A DNA stretch of 64,000 nucleotides, from assembly GCA_036015235.1 (NCBI GenBank), contig CP107926.1, positions 1,922,001 through 1,986,000 of the forward strand, written 5' to 3'. A program made the position numbers and the translations under genes. The notes beneath the pieces are model-generated. The model did not search any database. It saw only the letters and a list, made by a program, of their open reading frames with translations, and was not told the origin of the DNA. Origin of the DNA: Streptomyces sp. NBC_00433. Lineage in GTDB: Bacteria; Actinomycetota; Actinomycetes; Streptomycetales; Streptomycetaceae. Below are positions 61,546 to 64,000 of this stretch, piece after piece (position 1 is the first letter of the stretch; each line of letters begins with the position of its first letter).

Positions 61546-64000
61546 ACGGCGCTGTCCTGCCTTCCTGGCCGGGCCGCCGCGGCGGGTTCCGCCGCGCGGG
61601 GGACGATTTCCACGGCCAGTTCGGCGACGTGGTGGCCGCGCGGGGAGCGCACGTGCAGCTCGTCCTCGCCCGGCAGCATCTCCTCGAAGACCGTCCTGGT
61701 CCGGCCGCCGCCGGTCAGCGCGTCGAGGGCGATCAGCGACAGGGGGCTGTCGAAGTCGACGTACTGCGGCTTGGATCCGCCGAAGACGGCGCCGAAACCG
61801 CCCGCGTCGTCGTCGCGTTGCTGGTGCAGGGTGGCGAACACCCGGTCCGGCAGCCCGTGGTCGCGGCGCCAGCGCTGCCACCTCAGGTAGAAGGCGGCGT
61901 CGTCCATGCCGGGTTCGCGCACCGGCAGGGCCCCGGGCGCGGCCGTCCACGACCTGCGGTGCAGCACCACGCTGCGGTAGCGGACCCGGGGCCTCGCGGT
62001 GACCCCGTCGCGGCCGGGCGCCTGGGCGACCCCGCGCCACACGTCGAAGGACGCGCGGGAGGTCGGCGAGAGCAGCAGCAGCGTACGCGGCACCTCGGGC
62101 AGCACCATCGGCACCAGGTAGCCGAGGTAGAGGGGGACGACCTCGGCGCCGAGCCGCCGGGAGCGCAGCACCAGCCGGTCGGCGTCCTGGTCGTGCTCGG
62201 CGTAGAGGTCGTCCAGGTCGATCCTGGCGTCGACGGGGGCGGTGCTGCTCTCGCCGGGGCAGACGATCTCGTAGTCGGTGAGCCGCCCGTGCAGGTTGAG
62301 GTTGGTGGTGGCGGAGCCGGCGGTGATCTCGGCGAAGACCGCGCCGGGCGGCTGCCAGGCGCGGAGCGTCTCGCGCAGCCGCCCGGTCAGGCCGCCGTCG
62401 CCGTCTGCTCCCGCTTCGTCGTCGAAGCAGTGGGTGAAGCGGGTGAAGGGGAAGGACAGGCCGCCGTAGGAGTTGTTGAGCACCACCAGCGGGTCGCCGG
62501 GACGGCGGGCGAGCTGGAGGAAGTGGCTGTGCGGGGCGAACGACTGCCCAAGCGCCTCCAGTTCGCCGCTGACCGCGGCCACCAGGTCCTCGCCGAGCCG
62601 GAGTTCGGCTTCGCCCTCGGGGTGGGCGGCCCACAGCTCGCGCATCCGGCCGGTGAATTCGGCGCGGGCCTTGTCGAGGGCGGCGACCTCCGGCATGCCC
62701 AGCCAGTTCTCCTCCGGGGCGTGGCCGCCGTCCGCCGCCCAGGGCGACTTCAGCGAGGTGAACTGCAGATACTGCGTGAAGATGTCCTCGTGGAAGTCGT
62801 GCACGAGCCGCAGCAGGTCGTCGCAGCGCCCGCCGCGCCCGTAGCGGGCCAGGAAGAAGCCCTTCAGGGTGAGCCGTTGGGGCAGCGCCACGTCGAAGGC
62901 GGGCATCATGCCGGTGAGCGCGTGCAGCGGGGCGGCGGCCAGCTCCGTCCACTCCTCCAGGTCGGCGGCGACCTGCTCCTCGCGTACGTCCTCGTAGAGC
63001 AGCGTCTGCGGCAGTGACGGGGCCGCCGCGCCGAGGTCGGTCTGCAGGGCGAGGAGGTCGCGGCGCAGGTCGGCCAGCAGGGCGCGGCGGTCGGCGACGC
63101 CGGCGTGCCGGTAGCGGTCGACGCAGGAGGCGGGGCCTTCGAGGCGGTCGGCGACGTCGGCGGCCCAGCCGCGGTCCAGCGTCCGTAGCGCGCCGCGGAA
63201 GGCGTGCAGCGGGTCGGCGGTGTGCACGTCGGTCGCCAGGCCGGTCATCTGCAGGATCTCCAGGTCGAGCAGGGTCGCGGCATAGTGCGCGGCCTGCTCT
63301 CCCGTCGAGCCGGTCTCGGTGGTCAGCCAGCCGGTCAACTCGGCATAGCGCAGCCGCGGCCGGTCGCGGAAGAGGGCGGTCAGCCGCTCCAGGGTGCCGC
63401 TGTTGCGCAGGAAGAACAGCCGGTCGTGGGCGGCGTCGAAGCTGACGGCGGCGCTGTCGTCGCCTGCGGTGACCGAGCGGCGGACATAGCGGATGCGGTC
63501 CTCGTCCAGCTCCCAGCCCGCGGGCAGGGTGACGAACAGGTCGTCGCGGCGGGCGGGTTCGGCGGCGATCAGCTCGGCGAGCCTGGCCAGCACCACGACG
63601 TTGAGCCGGGGGTGGCTGGTCCAGGTCTCGCCGGTGCGCACCTCGGGTCCCGTGTCGCCGAAGGTGCCCTCGGCGATGGCGGTGAAGGTGCTGAAGGGGC
63701 TGGTCTTGCAGGCGGTCCGGTAGAGATACGCCAGCAGCGAGCGCTCCTTCTTCCTGGCCCGCTTGTCCGGGACCGGCGCGCGGTCGGCGATGAAGGCGTC
63801 GAGCTGGCCGTCGAGGGTCGGCGAGGCCAGCGCGAGGGCGAGCCGCAGCCGGTCCTCACCGGCGAGGCCGCGCAATTCGGCGCGGCTCGCGGCGATTTCG
63901 CGCTCCAGCAGCGGGCCGCCCGCGCCCCGCAGCTCTTCGAGCCGCAGCCGGGCGTCGAGCCAGCCGGCGAGCAGGTCCCCGGTGCCGCCGCCGAGCCCGG
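61542..64000 (-). CDS. LanB-type dehydratase, glutamylation part (5' end outside the window)
   Basis: At least 818 residues of a Lant_dehydr_N protein, which uses glutamyl-tRNA to activate Ser/Thr. The frame stays open to position 64000, so the start lies beyond the window. Motifs include RTACKTSPFSTFTAIAEG, RLNVVVLARLAELIAAEP, LNNSYGGLSFPFTRFTH and TTNLNLHGRLTDYEIV, matching the split dehydratases of thiopeptide-type clusters. Its stop overlaps the start of the elimination-domain gene (ATGA). Further cluster genes may lie upstream outside the window. Confidence 0.92.
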   Translation of the reverse strand, partial: GLGGGTGDLLAGWLDARLRLEELRGAGGPLLEREIAASRAELRGLAGEDRLRLALALASPTLDGQLDAFIADRAPVPDKRARKKERSLLAYLYRTACKTSPFSTFTAIAEGTFGDTGPEVRTGETWTSHPRLNVVVLARLAELIAAEPARRDDLFVTLPAGWELDEDRIRYVRRSVTAGDDSAAVSFDAAHDRLFFLRNSGTLERLTALFRDRPRLRYAELTGWLTTETGSTGEQAAHYAATLLDLEILQMTGLATDVHTADPLHAFRGALRTLDRGWAADVADRLEGPASCVDRYRHAGVADRRALLADLRRDLLALQTDLGAAAPSLPQTLLYEDVREEQVAADLEEWTELAAAPLHALTGMMPAFDVALPQRLTLKGFFLARYGRGGRCDDLLRLVHDFHEDIFTQYLQFTSLKSPWAADGGHAPEENWLGMPEVAALDKARAEFTGRMRELWAAHPEGEAELRLGEDLVAAVSGELEALGQSFAPHSHFLQLARRPGDPLVVLNNSYGGLSFPFTRFTHCFDDEAGADGDGGLTGRLRETLRAWQPPGAVFAEITAGSATTNLNLHGRLTDYEIVCPGESSTAPVDARIDLDDLYAEHDQDADRLVLRSRRLGAEVVPLYLGYLVPMVLPEVPRTLLLLSPTSRASFDVWRGVAQAPGRDGVTARPRVRYRSVVLHRRSWTAAPGALPVREPGMDDAAFYLRWQRWRRDHGLPDRVFATLHQQRDDDAGGFGAVFGGSKPQYVDFDSPLSLIALDALTGGGRTRTVFEEMLPGEDELHVRSPRGHHVAELAVEIVPRAAEPAAAARPGRQDSAV

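Noticed and set aside
53475..64000. Classical lanthipeptide cluster
   Set aside because: No LanC cyclase is seen, the dehydratase is split, and a YcaO protein is present; the gene set fits a thiopeptide or azoline type better.

Overview
The window is very GC-rich actinomycete DNA. GTG starts are common, 4-base ATGA/GTGA stop-start overlaps are the rule, and there are Streptomyces-type families (XRE/DUF397/ATP-binding triad, DUF6278-like and DUF5955-like proteins, CUT1 and CUT2 sugar importers, Ser/Thr-kinase-like proteins) plus short dispersed intergenic repeats. It looks like a streptomycete chromosome (Streptomyces or a close relative); no tRNA, rRNA, CRISPR or insertion sequence was recognised.

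Layout, left to right. 1-589: the 5' part of a transketolase gene. 719-3891: a gluABCD-type polar amino-acid importer behind a small TfoX-C-like gene. 4154-4645: non-coding, with three tandem repeats. 4646-8062: DUF6278-like protein, exonuclease III, a metallo-beta-lactamase-fold hydrolase and a PcaL-type fusion whose nucleophile serine reads as alanine. 8097-12859: a CUT2 sugar/polyol importer operon with a ROK kinase. 13025-19823: a GntR regulator divergent from a myo-inositol catabolic operon (iolG-like, iolE-like, iolC, iolB, iolD); iolC carries an in-frame N-terminal extension made of a dispersed repeat. 19826-31807: mixed accessory genes, namely a cysteine hydrolase, a WD40 protein with a defective kinase domain, the XRE/DUF397/ATPase group, a peptide deformylase divergent from an ArsR-like regulator across a perfect inverted repeat, arylamine N-acetyltransferase, an SDR, an EPSP-synthase paralogue, a P450, a methyltransferase and a KDPG-aldolase homologue lacking its Schiff-base lysine. 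31972-38934: AIM24 protein, then a ROK repressor divergent from a beta-glucoside uptake operon ending in a GH1 glucosidase.

39168-53375 holds purine and allantoin catabolism: allantoinase divergent from an IclR (AllR-like) regulator, malate synthase, then 8-oxoguanine deaminase, uricase, HIU hydrolase and OHCU decarboxylase. The logic is purine base to urate to allantoin to glyoxylate to malate. Two shared operator-like motifs tie these transcription units together. A catalytically dead kinase-like membrane protein and several small hypotheticals lie between them.

53475-64000 holds an M20 amidohydrolase and then the most interesting locus, a RiPP cluster cut by the right window edge. A 61-residue precursor has a tail in which 21 of 22 residues are Ser/Thr/Cys. 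It faces a tightly coupled minus-strand operon: split LanB-type dehydratase (glutamylation part, then SpaB_C/elimination part), an M50-protease-like protein that runs without a stop codon into an ABC ATPase, an ABC permease, and a YcaO cyclodehydratase with a fused N-terminal leader-binding-like region. The gene set suggests a linear azol(in)e- and dehydroamino-acid-containing peptide or a thiopeptide-like product.
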